This document shows positions 5,890-7,016 of a stretch of DNA of 7,016 nt, piece by piece. A program made the translations under genes and the position numbers. The notes under the pieces are model-generated. The model ran no database searches and was not told the DNA's origin. It saw nothing but the letters and a program-made list of their open reading frames with translations. The stretch comes from Treponema sp. (GTDB taxonomy: Bacteria; Spirochaetota; Spirochaetia; Treponematales; Breznakiellaceae). The stretch is from contig JAITRD010000133.1 of assembly GCA_031288575.1 (NCBI GenBank), positions 1 through 7,016 on the forward strand. Reading direction: 5' to 3'. Numbering within the stretch: the first letter of the stretch is position 1; the number at the start of each line of letters is the position of its first letter.

Positions 5890-6777
5890 ATGGCGAATTT
5901 ACGGGATGTACGGTTACGGATGCGGGCTATAAGGCAGACCTTGCAGGTGACTAAGGCCATGAACCTTATTTCCACGGCAAAACTGCGGAAGGGCCGGCGG
6001 ACATTGGAAGATACGGAGCCGTTTTTTACCCGGATTCAGAAATCCATGTACGACATTCTTTCCGGCGCCGGAGAGGTGGAGAGCCAGTTTTTTAAGCGCC
6101 CCGGAAGCGGGAGAACTTCCCATTCCGCGGTGGTGGTGGTTACCAGCGACAAGGGACTGGCCGGGGGCTATAACGCCAATATTTTCCGCCATGTAAGCAA
6201 CCTCTGTTCAAAACTCGCCAACCCCCTGCTCATCCTTATCGGCGCTATCGGTTACCGGTATTTTGTCCATTCCCCCTACCTGATCCTGGAAAATTTTTCT
6301 TTCCGCTCCCAGCTTCCGGATCTGGAGAACGCCCAGGAAATCGCCGATTATATCATCGCCCAATATCTGTGGGGCATGTTTGATGAGGTGCATATCGTAT
6401 ATACCCATATGTACAGCACCATCCAGCTCCTTCCCGCGGAACGGCAGATCCTGCCCCTGGACGTTGAAAAAATCCAGGAAGAAATCGCCCGGTCCGGGGG
6501 CCAAAAACGGGTGGAACTCCGGTTCGATTATATTCCTTCGGAAGAAGCGGTCTTTGACGCCCTGGTTCCCCTGTATATTAAGGGCATCATCTACGGCTCC
6601 CTGGTAGAGTCCTATGTGAGCGAACAAAGCGCCCGGATGGCCGCCATGGATGAGGCGTCAAAAAGCGCGGAGGAGATGCTTACGTCCCTGCAAATACACT
6701 ATAACCGGGCCCGGCAGGCAGGCATCACCCAGGAAGTTTCGGAAATCATCTCCGGTTCCGCGGCCCTGAAAAATTAA
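5890..6777 (+). CDS. atpG: F-type ATP synthase F1 subunit gamma
   Basis: Central shaft that turns inside alpha3beta3 and couples the c-ring to catalysis. It has 295 residues (E. coli 287). The N-terminal helix opens MANLRDVRLRMRAIRQTLQV and contains TKAMNLISTAKLR. The Rossmann-like middle domain carries SDKGLAGGYNANI at 86-98. The C-terminal helix holds EQSARMAAMDEASKSAEEML and ends YNRARQAGITQEVSEIISG, the strongly conserved part that sits in the F1 bearing. The start is set at ATG 5890, which has AGGGGG (5880-5885) four bases upstream and gives the conserved family N-terminus; an in-frame TTG at 5860 would add ten unconserved residues and lacks a ribosome binding site. No redox-regulatory cysteine pair of the chloroplast type is present. 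Confidence 0.97.
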   Translation: MANLRDVRLRMRAIRQTLQVTKAMNLISTAKLRKGRRTLEDTEPFFTRIQKSMYDILSGAGEVESQFFKRPGSGRTSHSAVVVVTSDKGLAGGYNANIFRHVSNLCSKLANPLLILIGAIGYRYFVHSPYLILENFSFRSQLPDLENAQEIADYIIAQYLWGMFDEVHIVYTHMYSTIQLLPAERQILPLDVEKIQEEIARSGGQKRVELRFDYIPSEEAVFDALVPLYIKGIIYGSLVESYVSEQSARMAAMDEASKSAEEMLTSLQIHYNRARQAGITQEVSEIISGSAALKN

Positions 6778-6798
6778 GAAACGTGGGAGGAAGCAAAA

Positions 6799-7016
6799 AT
6801 GGCGAAGGCTGAACAAAAAAATACCGGTTATATCACCCAAATTGTCGGTCCTGTGGTGGATGTCTATTTTGAGGAAGGGCCGGTTCCGGGAATTTTGAAC
6901 GCCCTGGAGATAAACAGGGAAAAACAGGGGGAAGCGGCGGGGCATCCGGTGGTTATAGAGGTATTGCAGCATATCGGGGACAACCGGGTACGCTGCGTCG
7001 CCATGGAAGCCACCGA
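6799..7016 (+). CDS. atpD: F-type ATP synthase F1 subunit beta (3' truncated by window)
   Basis: Catalytic subunit of F1; only the first 72 residues are visible. They form the N-terminal beta-barrel domain, with the family patterns TGYITQIVGPVVDVYF (9-24), VPGILNALEI and VIEVLQHIGDNRVRCVAME, the last being the conserved strand that precedes the nucleotide-binding domain. The P-loop lies beyond the window. ATG 6799 has GGGAGG (6785-6790) eight bases upstream and is 21 bases after the atpG stop. The order gamma-beta is standard, so atpC (epsilon) is expected next. Confidence 0.97.
   Translation, partial: MAKAEQKNTGYITQIVGPVVDVYFEEGPVPGILNALEINREKQGEAAGHPVVIEVLQHIGDNRVRCVAMEAT

Overview
The window holds the 3' part of a sugar-type ABC transporter binding protein, a 0.5 kb intergenic region built of nested inverted repeats, and most of an F1Fo-ATP synthase operon, all on the + strand. 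Base composition is moderately GC-rich. The mix of an ABC solute-binding protein with a standard atp cluster fits many anaerobic bacteria. My best guess is a spirochaete of the insect-gut Treponema type, judged from overall sequence style only and with low confidence. The membrane subunits a and c look Clostridia-like from memory, so a Firmicutes host, or a spirochaete that acquired the operon, cannot be excluded. There is no rRNA, tRNA or other taxonomic marker.

Layout. Positions 1-1094 are the end of a family-1 extracellular solute-binding protein, closed by a GC-rich hairpin with a T-tract at 1118-1147. Positions 1148 to about 1629 contain no convincing gene. They carry an outer inverted repeat (arms 1199-1221 and 1580-1602, one mismatch), inside which lies a long imperfect palindrome (about 1404-1563) whose core arms of 21 bp (1419-1439 and 1528-1548) match perfectly. 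A plausible sigma-70-like promoter (1556-1583) sits at the right edge of this structure and points toward the ATP synthase genes.

From about 1630 to the end of the window the genes are tightly packed: a small stand-alone protein that looks like an RsbRD N-terminal-type helical sensor domain, then atpB (a), atpE (c), atpF (b), atpH (delta), atpA (alpha), atpG (gamma) and the start of atpD (beta, cut by the window edge). atpC (epsilon) would be expected just downstream. No atpI or atpZ is seen; the RsbRD-like gene occupies that position.

How they work together. Subunits a, b and c form the membrane rotor and stator that carry the ion current; delta and b form the peripheral stalk; alpha, beta and gamma form the catalytic F1 head and central shaft. 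All key residues checked (Arg192 in a, Glu54 in c, the P-loop and Arg364 in alpha) are present, so the enzyme looks functional. The c subunit lacks the Gln and Ser ligands typical of Na+-type rings, which favours H+ coupling. The longest gap inside the operon (90 bp) precedes atpE, has two small hairpins and a strong ribosome binding site, and would suit raised expression of the multi-copy c subunit. The parts most worth a second look are the nested-repeat element and the sensor-like gene leading the operon.
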